Source: Flavobacterium marginilacus (GTDB lineage Bacteria > Bacteroidota > Bacteroidia > Flavobacteriales > Flavobacteriaceae). From it: a stretch of DNA of 64,000 bases. The position numbers and the translations under genes are program-made. This document shows positions 47,701 to 55,961 of the stretch, one piece after another (position 1 is the first letter of the stretch; each line of letters opens with the position of its first letter). The stretch covers positions 5,022,001 through 5,086,000 of the forward strand of contig NZ_CP113975.1 of the NCBI RefSeq assembly GCF_026870155.1, written 5' to 3'. Under the pieces are notes generated by a model that saw only the letters and a list, made by a program, of their open reading frames with translations, did not search any database and was not told the DNA's origin.

Positions 47701-47730
47701 AAAAACCACCTGAGAATATCAGATGGTTTT
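47701..47730 (-). terminator. Terminator of the 170-residue barrel gene
   Basis: AAACCA/TGGTTT continues into TCTGA/TCAGG pairing around TATT, with A/T-rich ends. It starts 21 bp past the stop codon. Confidence 0.78.
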
Positions 47731-47750
47731 ATAAAATATTTGTTTGTTTT

Positions 47751-48263
47751 TTATAATTTGTAAGTAACTCCAAATTTAGCGACGCTTACTGTGCTGCCTC
47801 CGCCTAATTCAAGATTGATGCCAAAATGATTATTGAAGAATACGCGGCCACCTACTTGAAGCCCAACATTTAAAGGATCGTAACCTGGATGGTAGTCTTT
47901 ATTGTCATAATTCCAAATAAGACCTGTAACACTAGCACCAGCGTAGAAATCAAATTTACTTGGTATATCCAATATTCTATTGAAATGATAATTTCCATTT
48001 GCTCCAATACCTACAGCAGAGTTATGATTATAATTGTAGTTGCCATAATAGTAATTGTCATTATTTGTTAAATAAGAAATTTGACCTCCAATTGTAACAT
48101 CTTTTACAAGTCCATAATCAAGACCAAAATAAAAAGGAACAAAGCCCCAGTCTGAAACTCCAACACCAGCATTTAATTGTATACCACCCTCTTTAAGTGA
48201 ACTTTGAGCAAATATGCCATTTGATAAAAAACCAAATGCAATAATTAGAATAAGTTTTTTCAT
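47751..48263 (-). CDS. Small outer membrane beta-barrel protein
   Basis: The 170-residue protein has a signal peptide (MKKLILIIAFGFLSNGIFAQ) and about eight alternating strands: LNAGVGVSDWGFVPFYFGLDYG, VTIGGQISYL, NSAVGIGANGNYHF, FDFYAGASVTGLIWNY, LNVGLQVGGRVFF and a terminal GGSTVSVAKFGVTYKL. A Tyr/Asn-rich loop (NDNYYYGNYNYNHN) lies at about 67-80. A -7 box TATTTTTG lies at 48286-48293. It is probably a monocistronic barrel of unknown function. Confidence 0.82.
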   Translation of the reverse strand: MKKLILIIAFGFLSNGIFAQSSLKEGGIQLNAGVGVSDWGFVPFYFGLDYGLVKDVTIGGQISYLTNNDNYYYGNYNYNHNSAVGIGANGNYHFNRILDIPSKFDFYAGASVTGLIWNYDNKDYHPGYDPLNVGLQVGGRVFFNNHFGINLELGGGSTVSVAKFGVTYKL

Positions 48264-48285
48264 AGTTTTTTTTTTAATTATAACG

Positions 48286-48293
48286 CAAAAATA
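48286..48293 (-). promoter_or_regulatory. Putative -7 box of the small barrel gene
   Basis: TATTTTTG on the minus strand is 23 bp upstream of the ATG at 48263, the usual position for TAnnTTTG boxes in this window. Confidence 0.5.
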
Positions 48294-48456
48294 GAGTTTT
48301 ATTATGTTTTATTTAAGGTTTTTTTGCCAGATTTAATCTTTTTAAATACCTGTTATATCTTTATATTTTTTAATTATATAGTTTACATGTCTGCAATAAT
48401 AAACAAGCCGTTTTAGCAGATTGTTTTGAAAATAGTATTGATTGATTAAATTTAAT

Positions 48457-48603
48457 ATGACTATCCGTGACTAATACCCAATCGATAAAATTGGCCACAG
48501 ATTATAAAGATTAACACAGATTTCTAAAAAATGCATGTAAAATCTGTGAGAATCTGTGTAATCAGTGGCAAAAAAACATTTAGTATGCTTTGCGGATAGT
48601 CAT
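48457..48603. repeat. 147-bp compound palindrome
   Basis: The outer arms ATGACTATCCG (48457-48467) and CGGATAGTCAT (48593-48603) are exact complements. Nested inside are imperfect 29-bp arms starting GCCACAGATTATAAAG (48494-48522) and ending TCTGTGTAATCAGTGGC (48541-48569). It fills most of the intergenic gap and has no coding frame. Confidence 0.78.
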
Positions 48604-48619
48604 AAAATTTAAAATGTTT

Positions 48620-49987
48620 TTAGTTGCTAATTTCAAGCAAGCTTTTTCCTGTTTTTGATTTGATTGATGCCTGAAAATATCCTAGATTATTTTTTTGGAT
48701 AAGATTTATTTGTATAGTTTCAAATGGTTTTAAAAGTGCAAAGTTTTTGTTTTTTGCAATTAAAAAACGCCAGTCTTTTGGCTGAAGCATATTGAGATTA
48801 ATTTGTAAATACCCTGTTTTAGAGTGGATTGATTTTGAAGATTGTACTTTGGATAGATTAGCTTCTAATAGTAAAGAATTATTTTTCACAGACGTTTGGG
48901 TCACTGCCAATGGAAAATTTACGAATACTTGATGATTGTCAATTACTTTCTGATTTTTTAAATAGTCATAGATTTTTTCAGAATCGTCAGTTTGAATGGA
49001 AAAGTAAAAAGAAGGTTCGCGCGTGGTATGAACAACGGCTTTTTTTATCGGATTGAAATCATCATCATAATCATACGAAATAGCCGTATTCTTCTTTTCA
49101 AGTATGCTGTGAAACACTAATTCGGTTTGCTTGGGATTATGTATTAAAATGGAATCCAGATTGAATCCAATAATTTTGTTGATATTAGCCTTGTAATTTT
49201 TGAAAATATCTTGATGGCGAATTATTTCGAAATTAAAACCTAATGATAATAGAGCGTTAGGATGCTGAACAAAAGGAAGGTTTTTTCTATACTTTGGTTT
49301 CAAATCCAACTGACCTTCAGCCACTATTTCATTTTCTTGTAATGAAATAGTGATGATGCCATTATCATTGAGCAGGTTATTTTTTTTGATCCAAATCGTT
49401 ACGGCGTCAGAAGTATTAATAGTTTTTTCGATCTTTTTAGAATCAAAATAATGATGCTTAACAAATAAATCTTCGGCTATCTTGATGAAGGATTGAGAGT
49501 TAGTTGAAGTGTTTACGCAATATAAAATCTGATTTGCATATCGGAGAATATAAGTATTTAAAGTTTTGGAATAATAACCAACAAATGACTTGCCAGATTC
49601 TATTTTCACAAAGTGGCTATTGAGTAAGCTTTTATTAAATTTTGTTTCATTTTCGACTATTGCAGTACAGCACCACTGATTCAAAGGCTGGTTTTGAATG
49701 TGAAAAAAAGATAAATAATCTGGAGTTTCTATTCCGTAATTTGAGAAATCAAAACGTTTTTTCGAATTGTTTGAACCAAGCTCCCATTGCGAAGGTTTTT
49801 TTAGACAGGAAAAAATAAAATGGTTTCGAATGGTTTTAATATCTACCATTACAATCCCATCAGTATTTTCGGGAATGCTTTTTTTATCAAATTGTTTATG
49901 AAATCCAAACCAATAAAGGATTACCACACTTCCTATTGTGATAAGAAGTATGGCAATTCTGAGAGAATTATTTTTAATCCTCTTCAT
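48620..49987 (-). CDS. Membrane-anchored protein of unknown function
   Basis: The 455-residue protein has one N-terminal membrane helix (about 9-26) and a large periplasmic domain. It resembles the 680-residue protein encoded upstream: both have a segment NxGI[E/D]xxxxxxxF followed by FxKxLxSxxx and a string of beta strands (ILRYANQILYCVNTS here, LAWNNKFAVLVNAT there). I therefore think they are distant paralogues. I know no named family. The start lies 3 bp after the stop of the upstream gene, so it is the last gene of a three-gene operon. Confidence 0.72.
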   Translation of the reverse strand: MKRIKNNSLRIAILLITIGSVVILYWFGFHKQFDKKSIPENTDGIVMVDIKTIRNHFIFSCLKKPSQWELGSNNSKKRFDFSNYGIETPDYLSFFHIQNQPLNQWCCTAIVENETKFNKSLLNSHFVKIESGKSFVGYYSKTLNTYILRYANQILYCVNTSTNSQSFIKIAEDLFVKHHYFDSKKIEKTINTSDAVTIWIKKNNLLNDNGIITISLQENEIVAEGQLDLKPKYRKNLPFVQHPNALLSLGFNFEIIRHQDIFKNYKANINKIIGFNLDSILIHNPKQTELVFHSILEKKNTAISYDYDDDFNPIKKAVVHTTREPSFYFSIQTDDSEKIYDYLKNQKVIDNHQVFVNFPLAVTQTSVKNNSLLLEANLSKVQSSKSIHSKTGYLQINLNMLQPKDWRFLIAKNKNFALLKPFETIQINLIQKNNLGYFQASIKSKTGKSLLEISN

Positions 49988-49990
49988 GTA

Positions 49991-51985
49991 TTATTCTGTA
50001 ACGGTTGTTTCTTTCTGCTTTTCAGTATAAACCTCATTAATTACATCAAAGAAATACTGTAAACTATTAGCGTGCTCTCCTTTAATGGTGTATGATAATT
50101 CAGACGTAATGGTTCCATTTTTAAATTTAGATTCCGCAGTAATCTCCCCAGCATTTTTCAAAGCGATGTCCCAGTAATTGCTTTTAGTCTCTTTTGAAAG
50201 TTCGGTTTTGGAAGCTGTAATGATTTTATGAAGATCAAACCATGCTGAAGAATTATTTTTTGAAATCAATTTTTTGAAATCGGCTTGCAATGGCATTACT
50301 TTTTGCTGGATGAGGTTTTCTACATTTTCCTTAGAAGTTGTAATCATCAGCACACCGCTTTTTAGTCCAAAATATAAATTTTCAAGCAGATTATCTTTTT
50401 CAAAATGAAGCGTATAATAGCCCTCTGTTAATTTATAATCGGTTCCTGTAAATTTATCGGTATTCAAAGGAAGTTTTAGTAATTTGTCTACAAAGGATTC
50501 ATTTCTAGTGTTCAAAAGAAACGTGAAATCGGGCTGAATTTCTTCTTTATTTCCTTTGGTTTCTACTTGCTCATAATTTTCATTATATTCGAAAGTAACG
50601 TAATCTCTTTGTACTTTTTTGAGATCATGAAGTACAAAAATCGCATTGCCAGGAACTAAATCGGCAATGGCTTTTTCGTCCAAAATCAAAGCAATGGCAT
50701 CAATCAGAACATCAGTTTCCTTGCCACTGGCTTCCTTTGAGTATGCTTGATAAACAGAGCTTAAAGTGTTTTTCATAACCTTGTATTCATAATTCATAAT
50801 GGCTTCTGTGTCCATGCTGATAGAGTAATAGCCCAAGATGTTATTCCCAACATAATTCAACAGGTTTTTATCCATTTTGGAATCAAACATTTCCTGATAT
50901 GATTTTTTTATTTCATCGTTTTTAGGAGTTAATACTTGACTGAATCGAATTTTATCTTTTTCAAAATAAGCATTTATGTGATAATTGCTATTCAGAAGCC
51001 CATTTTTATAGATTCCCATCAAAGCCACATTACTGCCGGCAAAAGAAGAAAATAATTGTGACGTTAATATATCTAAATCTGCGAAAGCATAGAAATCGGA
51101 TTTTGGGTCATTATTCTTAAAAACGTTTGAATTTATGGCTTCTTTATCCTTTGCAACATCAAAAGTTTCTTTAAAAACTAAATCTACAGCAGAGCTGATT
51201 TTCAATCTTTCGATAGAATCGGTCTTTTTAAATTCAAGATCTTGGAGTTTTCTGTTCGTTTCTTCCAATTCAGCTTGAGCCTTTTCTTGTTTGGCATAAA
51301 GTTCTTCTTCGGTAGGTTCAGCAATTACAGGTTCTTTAACTGTTTTCTTTGCTTTTTTTCCTTTTTTTGATTTACTGCTTTTGGAAGCTTTGGTCTTTTT
51401 AGGTTCTGGAGTTGGTTTTATTTCTTCAGGAATATTATAGTCAGCGGCAACAGTATCTACCAAAACACTGGTGGTATCCATTAAAGTTAAATCAGAGTAA
51501 GGTTCATTGTATATATTTTTATGCGGTTTGGTATATGTAGCATTTACCAAAACAGCAAATTTATTATTCCATGCCAGATGATGATTTTTGGAAGTGCTGA
51601 CACTCATATAATTTGTCTGTTTTTTTATTTTAAGACTGTCACCATATTTGCTTTGTATTAATTTTTCGAATTGTACTGCATTGTTTAATGGAATCAGCAC
51701 TACATAATTCATAACAGAATCTCTGCTTGAATAATAGTGATACTGGTTTCGGGTAACATCGATGCCAGTCTGGTTAAGATCTTTTGGAAGAAATTTCAAT
51801 TCTTTGTCCAATAAAGCCTGCATCCAAGGATATTCCTGAATGGTTTTGAGAGCTGCTTTATCATTTAGATTTTTACTGTTAATGCACAGTGCAAACGGTG
51901 AATTCTGAGGAACTCTGTTTGCTAAATCCTGCGCACATAATGAAGCAGAAAAGCAAATTATAAGTAAAAGCAAATAGTTTTTCAT
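49991..51985 (-). CDS. Large secreted protein with a Lys-rich linker, unknown function
   Basis: I use the ATG at 51985 because it gives the signal peptide MKNYLLLLIICFSASLCAQ; the longer frame overlaps the upstream gene. The 664-residue protein begins DLANRVPQNSPFALCINSKNL, then has a beta-rich domain to about 180. A low-complexity basic segment follows near 190-225 (KKTKASKSSKSKKGKKAKK) and then a coiled-coil-like stretch (EELYAKQEKAQAELEETNRK). The rest is a second alpha/beta region with two long repeats. The N-terminal pattern recalls DUF4836 of Bacteroidota but I cannot confirm it. It lies between a lipoprotein gene and its likely paralogue. Confidence 0.72.
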   Translation of the reverse strand: MKNYLLLLIICFSASLCAQDLANRVPQNSPFALCINSKNLNDKAALKTIQEYPWMQALLDKELKFLPKDLNQTGIDVTRNQYHYYSSRDSVMNYVVLIPLNNAVQFEKLIQSKYGDSLKIKKQTNYMSVSTSKNHHLAWNNKFAVLVNATYTKPHKNIYNEPYSDLTLMDTTSVLVDTVAADYNIPEEIKPTPEPKKTKASKSSKSKKGKKAKKTVKEPVIAEPTEEELYAKQEKAQAELEETNRKLQDLEFKKTDSIERLKISSAVDLVFKETFDVAKDKEAINSNVFKNNDPKSDFYAFADLDILTSQLFSSFAGSNVALMGIYKNGLLNSNYHINAYFEKDKIRFSQVLTPKNDEIKKSYQEMFDSKMDKNLLNYVGNNILGYYSISMDTEAIMNYEYKVMKNTLSSVYQAYSKEASGKETDVLIDAIALILDEKAIADLVPGNAIFVLHDLKKVQRDYVTFEYNENYEQVETKGNKEEIQPDFTFLLNTRNESFVDKLLKLPLNTDKFTGTDYKLTEGYYTLHFEKDNLLENLYFGLKSGVLMITTSKENVENLIQQKVMPLQADFKKLISKNNSSAWFDLHKIITASKTELSKETKSNYWDIALKNAGEITAESKFKNGTITSELSYTIKGEHANSLQYFFDVINEVYTEKQKETTVTE

Positions 51986-52007
51986 ATTTTGAAGTATAAA
52001 TAATTGT

Positions 52008-52667
52008 TTAGTTAAGCGTGATAGTGTTTTCAATTTTTTCGTTTCCGTTAATAAGGCTGATTATGGATCCATTTAGCTTAATGGCCTTTCTGCTTTTGGA
52101 TGTTGTCGAATTTTTGTTTGAAAATGATTTTATGGTGGAATCAAATTTGTAAACGGAAGTGTATTTTGCGGTTTGAAAAACTTCTTTATCCGATTTTTCT
52201 AATTTCTCATAAAGTGTTTTAATTGGGATTTTTTGGGTGCGGATAAATTTTTTATCGGCAAACGTAAAATAGTCAGTGCTTAACGAAGGATCTAGCTTTC
52301 TGCTGTTTTTCAGTTTTAAAAAAGTAGTGTTGAGATTGCTTATTTTTTGAAAATCAAGATCAATTGCAAAAATATAGTTCGTTAAATCGATATTCGTTTT
52401 TACATTTGAAATTCCTGCGGTACTTTGAGCCAATGCTTCTATTTTTGAAGCTTCTTTTTTAATTTCGTCTTTGGAAGGAATTGAGTAGCCATTTATTTTC
52501 TGCATTTTTAAAATTGAATTGATTTTAGTTTTGCTTTGGCTGAAATTAATTACAAAATTAAAATGTCCCGATCCATCGTCTTTCATCTGTACTTCTTCGA
52601 TGACTTCAAAGCAGCTTTGGAACAGAAAAACAAAACATAATAGAGGTATAAAGTAAACTTTTTTCAT
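52008..52667 (-). CDS. Lipoprotein of unknown function
   Basis: The 219-residue protein has a lipobox (LFQSC, Cys19) followed by FEVIEEVQMKDDGSGHFNFVINFS. The motif EVxxxxDGSGxFxxxxNFS is one I associate with uncharacterised Bacteroidota lipoproteins. It is the first gene of the minus-strand trio ending at 48620; its stop overlaps the longer but unlikely start of the 680-codon frame and is 23 bp upstream of the chosen start. Confidence 0.75.
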   Translation of the reverse strand: MKKVYFIPLLCFVFLFQSCFEVIEEVQMKDDGSGHFNFVINFSQSKTKINSILKMQKINGYSIPSKDEIKKEASKIEALAQSTAGISNVKTNIDLTNYIFAIDLDFQKISNLNTTFLKLKNSRKLDPSLSTDYFTFADKKFIRTQKIPIKTLYEKLEKSDKEVFQTAKYTSVYKFDSTIKSFSNKNSTTSKSRKAIKLNGSIISLINGNEKIENTITLN

Positions 52668-52775
52668 CGTTGCAAATTGCTACAAATGTTTAATGATCTG
52701 TTTGTAGGCAATGGATTGCAAAGGAAAGAATAAAATTTCGTGTTTTGAATTTTTTTAAAATGCTTTTTATCCTAT

Positions 52776-53939
52776 TTATATGTCTTTAAACGTTTTTTTG
52801 GGAGCTTTGAAAGTGAGTTTTAAACAGATAAAACCCAAAATTCCTGATAAAGAGGAAGCAATTAAAATTGCTATTTTAGAGTAAGTTATGACTTCTTCTC
52901 CTTGGTTTTTAAAAGCTAATAAAGTGATAAAGATAGACATGGTAAATCCGATTCCGCCCAGCATTCCTGCTCCTAAAATATTTTTCCATTTTAAATCTTT
53001 CGGAAGTCTGCAAATTCCGATGGTTACAGCGAGGAACGAAAACAGATAAATACCCAGTGGTTTCCCCACCACAAGCCCTAGAATAATTCCGATAGAGTTC
53101 TCGTGACTTAACCCTTCATACCAATTACCATTTATGGCAATGCAAGTATTAGCGATAGCAAATAAAGGGAGAATAATGAAGGCAACAGGTTTGTGCAAAA
53201 AGTGCTGTAATCGGTAGGACGAGGTTTTTTCTCCTCCATCTCCAAACGGAATTACAAATGCCAGTAAAACACCAGTTATAGTAGCATGCACTCCAGAATT
53301 AAGCATAAAATACCACATGAAAACGCCGCCAATTAAGTAAGGAATTAAATTATGGACTTTACTTCTGTTCAAAATGAATAAGAAGCCCATAATGGAAAAA
53401 GCAATAATCAGATTAGTAAAGGCAATTGTCTGAGTGTAAAATAATGCAATAACAAGTATGGCTCCTAAGTCATCGATCACGGCAAGTGCGGTCAAAAATA
53501 TTTTTAGCGATGCAGGAATCCGATTGCCTAATAATGATAGGACACCTATAGCAAAAGCGATATCGGTAGCCATAGGAATTCCGGCTCCGTTTTGGGTAGT
53601 TGTTCCGTAATTTAAAATCAGGAAAATTCCAGCTGGGAGAATCATTCCGCCCAAAGCCCCGAAAATAGGAAGTATGGCATTTTTTATATCGGCCAGTTCA
53701 CCATGATACATTTCACGCTCCAGTTCTAATCCAATTAATAAAAAGAAAATAGTCATTAATCCATCATTAATCCAGTCCGTAATAGAATGATGACCAATTT
53801 TGGTTTCCCAAAAAGCGATATATTCCGTCTGAATCTGAGAATTGGCCAGTATTAAGGAAACTATAGTTACAAAAAGCAGTAATATGCCACCCGCTTTTTC
53901 GCTATGAAAGAAATCCGTAAACGTATTTGTTAATTTCAT
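52776..53939 (-). CDS. nhaA: Na+/H+ antiporter NhaA
   Basis: The 387-residue protein is an inner-membrane antiporter exchanging 2 H+ for 1 Na+ in pH and sodium homeostasis. It has about twelve membrane helices. The essential aspartates are present: ATDIAFAIGVLSLLG (D126) and LAVIDDLGAILVIALFY (D156 and D157). GLELEREMYHGEL on the second loop and GGIGFTMSIFITLLAF near the C-terminus match NhaA. It is monocistronic and divergent from the 2-hydroxyacid dehydrogenase. Confidence 0.96.
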   Translation of the reverse strand: MKLTNTFTDFFHSEKAGGILLLFVTIVSLILANSQIQTEYIAFWETKIGHHSITDWINDGLMTIFFLLIGLELEREMYHGELADIKNAILPIFGALGGMILPAGIFLILNYGTTTQNGAGIPMATDIAFAIGVLSLLGNRIPASLKIFLTALAVIDDLGAILVIALFYTQTIAFTNLIIAFSIMGFLFILNRSKVHNLIPYLIGGVFMWYFMLNSGVHATITGVLLAFVIPFGDGGEKTSSYRLQHFLHKPVAFIILPLFAIANTCIAINGNWYEGLSHENSIGIILGLVVGKPLGIYLFSFLAVTIGICRLPKDLKWKNILGAGMLGGIGFTMSIFITLLAFKNQGEEVITYSKIAILIASSLSGILGFICLKLTFKAPKKTFKDI

Positions 53940-54024
53940 TGTATAAGGACTATTAAATTGGAATCGCTAATTTAAGCATTTGTAATTTAATTTGGCTTCA
54001 AACCTCAAACCGTAATATTTTAAT

Positions 54025-54032
54025 TAATTTTG
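54025..54032 (+). promoter_or_regulatory. Putative -7 box of the 2-hydroxyacid dehydrogenase gene
   Basis: TAATTTTG matches TAnnTTTG and is 25 bp upstream of the ATG at 54058 in the divergent region with nhaA. Confidence 0.45.
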
Positions 54033-54057
54033 AAATTCTAATTTACTTATCCGTATC

Positions 54058-55008
54058 ATGGACATAAAAATTCTTCATATTGACAGCAATCACCCCTTGC
54101 TTTGGGATCAATTGGAACAGGCAGGATTTATTAATCATGCCGATTTTACTTCTTCCAAACAGGAAATCGAAGCTAAAATTCAAGACTATCAGGGAATTGT
54201 TATTCGCAGCCGTTTTAAAATTGATAAACAGTTTCTTGACAAAGCAGCCAATCTGCAATTCATTGCCAGAGTAGGAGCGGGTTTAGAAAGTATTGACTGC
54301 GATTATGCTGTTTCCAAAAATGTAACTCTTATTGCGGCACCCGAAGGGAATTGTAATGCTGTTGGCGAACATACTTTGGGAATGATATTGTCCCTTTTCA
54401 ATAAATTAAATATTGCCGACAGCGAAATCCGTTCGGGGGAATGGAACAGAGAAAAAAATAGAGGGTACGAACTTGACGGAAAAACAGTTGGGATCATTGG
54501 CTACGGAAACATGGGAAAAGCATTTGCAAAAAAACTTCGTGGTTTTGAGGTTGAAGTATTGTGTTACGATATCAAGGAAAATGTTGGCGATGCCAATGCC
54601 AGACAGGTTTCACTGCAGGAATTACAGCAAAAGACCGATGTGCTGAGTCTTCACATTCCGTGGACTCCCGAAACCGACAAAATGGTTGACTCGGATTTTA
54701 TTAATGCTTTCGCAAAAGACATTTGGATTATCAACACTTCCAGAGGAAAGAACATTATAACTGCCGATTTGGTTACTGCGATGCAGTCCGGAAAAGTGTT
54801 GGGTGCAGGATTGGATGTTTTAGAATACGAAAAACTGTCTTTTGAAAATCTTTTCCAGGATAAAAATACGCCCGAAGCTTTTCAGTATTTACTAGATGGG
54901 CGAAAAGTGATATTGACACCGCACATTGCAGGCTGGACTTACGAAAGCCATGAGCGTTTGGCTCAGGTGATTGTCGATAAAATTAAGGCTTTGTATGGGA
55001 AAAGCTAA
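54058..55008 (+). CDS. D-isomer-specific 2-hydroxyacid dehydrogenase
   Basis: The 316-residue NAD-dependent enzyme has the split catalytic domain and central Rossmann domain of the family. GIIGYGNMGKAF has the GxGxxG motif at 148-153; the catalytic Arg is in INTSRGKNI, and the catalytic His in LTPHIAGWTYES near the C-terminus. It could be a phosphoglycerate dehydrogenase (serine synthesis) but lacks any C-terminal ACT domain, so other 2-hydroxyacids are possible. No serC or other serine gene is adjacent. Confidence 0.9.
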   Translation: MDIKILHIDSNHPLLWDQLEQAGFINHADFTSSKQEIEAKIQDYQGIVIRSRFKIDKQFLDKAANLQFIARVGAGLESIDCDYAVSKNVTLIAAPEGNCNAVGEHTLGMILSLFNKLNIADSEIRSGEWNREKNRGYELDGKTVGIIGYGNMGKAFAKKLRGFEVEVLCYDIKENVGDANARQVSLQELQQKTDVLSLHIPWTPETDKMVDSDFINAFAKDIWIINTSRGKNIITADLVTAMQSGKVLGAGLDVLEYEKLSFENLFQDKNTPEAFQYLLDGRKVILTPHIAGWTYESHERLAQVIVDKIKALYGKS

Positions 55009-55097
55009 TAATGTAAGGTTTTTAATTGTTTAAAAAATAGGAATTTGTGATATTTTTTATAATTTAGTCGAATATCTATCATTCATTAATTATAATT

Positions 55098-55478
55098 ATG
55101 GAAAATAAATCTGAAGAAACTTGGAACACTCCTAAGAGTTCGATTCCAACATTTAAAGTTGACCCAATTGTAGTGTTGATCTTGAGTCTATTAACATGCG
55201 GGCTGTATTTAATCTATTGGAACCTGAAAGCATCCGAAGTATTAAATGCAGTTGCAGAAAGAGAAATTATTTCGAGCCCTATTGCTATTTTTGCTGGCTG
55301 TTGTTATCCTATAAACTGCTATTTCTTTTATTTGGCAGGTAAAGAAGGATTGCCGGCTATTCAAAGAAGACTCGGATATCAAGTCAAAGATGATTCATTG
55401 CTTTATTTGATTTTAGGTTTGTTTTTTCCAATGGTAGCAGCAATGATTCTGCAAAACGAAATCAATAAGCTGTATTAA
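55098..55478 (+). CDS. DUF4234-like membrane protein
   Basis: The 126-residue protein has a soluble N-terminal tail of about 25 residues and then three hydrophobic helices: VVLILSLLTCGLYLIYWNL near 26-44, IAIFAGCCYPINCYFFYL near 63-80, and LYLILGLFFPMVAAMIL near 101-117. The first helix has the CGLYxIYW motif found in DUF4234. It precedes the DUF2752 gene by 7 bp; the pair is a conserved combination in Bacteroidota in my recollection. Function unknown. Confidence 0.7.
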   Translation: MENKSEETWNTPKSSIPTFKVDPIVVLILSLLTCGLYLIYWNLKASEVLNAVAEREIISSPIAIFAGCCYPINCYFFYLAGKEGLPAIQRRLGYQVKDDSLLYLILGLFFPMVAAMILQNEINKLY

Positions 55479-55485
55479 TATAGAA

Positions 55486-55923
55486 ATGAAACGACAACGA
55501 AAAATACTCGGAATTATAGGAGCTGTAATGACTCTTATAATTCCGTTTTTTTTGATGCTGCACAATCAGAATAATCATCTTGAAACAGATCAGTCGTTAT
55601 GTCCCTTTAAGATGCTTACCGGTTTTCCCTGCCCAGGCTGCGGGATAACTAAATCATTGGTTTATTTCTATGAAGGAGATCTGCATAAAAGCTTGTATTA
55701 TCATATTCTGGGGCCTTTTGTGGTTCTTTTCTGCGTAATGACGATATTTGTTTTAGCAGCAGAATTAGTTACAAAAAAAGAATATTTCAATGGGATTTTG
55801 TACAATAAAAAACTAGCCTATTTTCTGGCTTGTTTTCTTATCTGCTATCAGATAGTGAGAATTACCCATTTTGTTGAAAATAATACTTTTGATTCTATTT
55901 TAAAAGAATCCATTTGGAAATAA
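55486..55923 (+). CDS. DUF2752 family membrane protein
   Basis: The 145-residue protein has an N-terminal helix (about 8-25), two more helices (about 72-92 and 107-125) and the DUF2752 signature CPFKMLTGFPCPGCGITKS with Cys39, Cys49 and Cys52. The cysteines may bind a metal or lipid-linked group; function is unknown. It is the last gene before a bidirectional terminator. Confidence 0.85.
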   Translation: MKRQRKILGIIGAVMTLIIPFFLMLHNQNNHLETDQSLCPFKMLTGFPCPGCGITKSLVYFYEGDLHKSLYYHILGPFVVLFCVMTIFVLAAELVTKKEYFNGILYNKKLAYFLACFLICYQIVRITHFVENNTFDSILKESIWK

Positions 55924-55950
55924 AAAAAGCCCGAAACAGGGCTTTTTTTT
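55922..55950 (+). terminator. Bidirectional terminator between convergent genes
   Basis: AAAAAAGCCC and GGGCTTTTTT pair around GAAACA, with uninterrupted T runs on both strands. It separates DUF2752 (plus) from the OlsF-like gene (minus). Confidence 0.9.
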
Positions 55951-55961
55951 ATATTCAGAAT

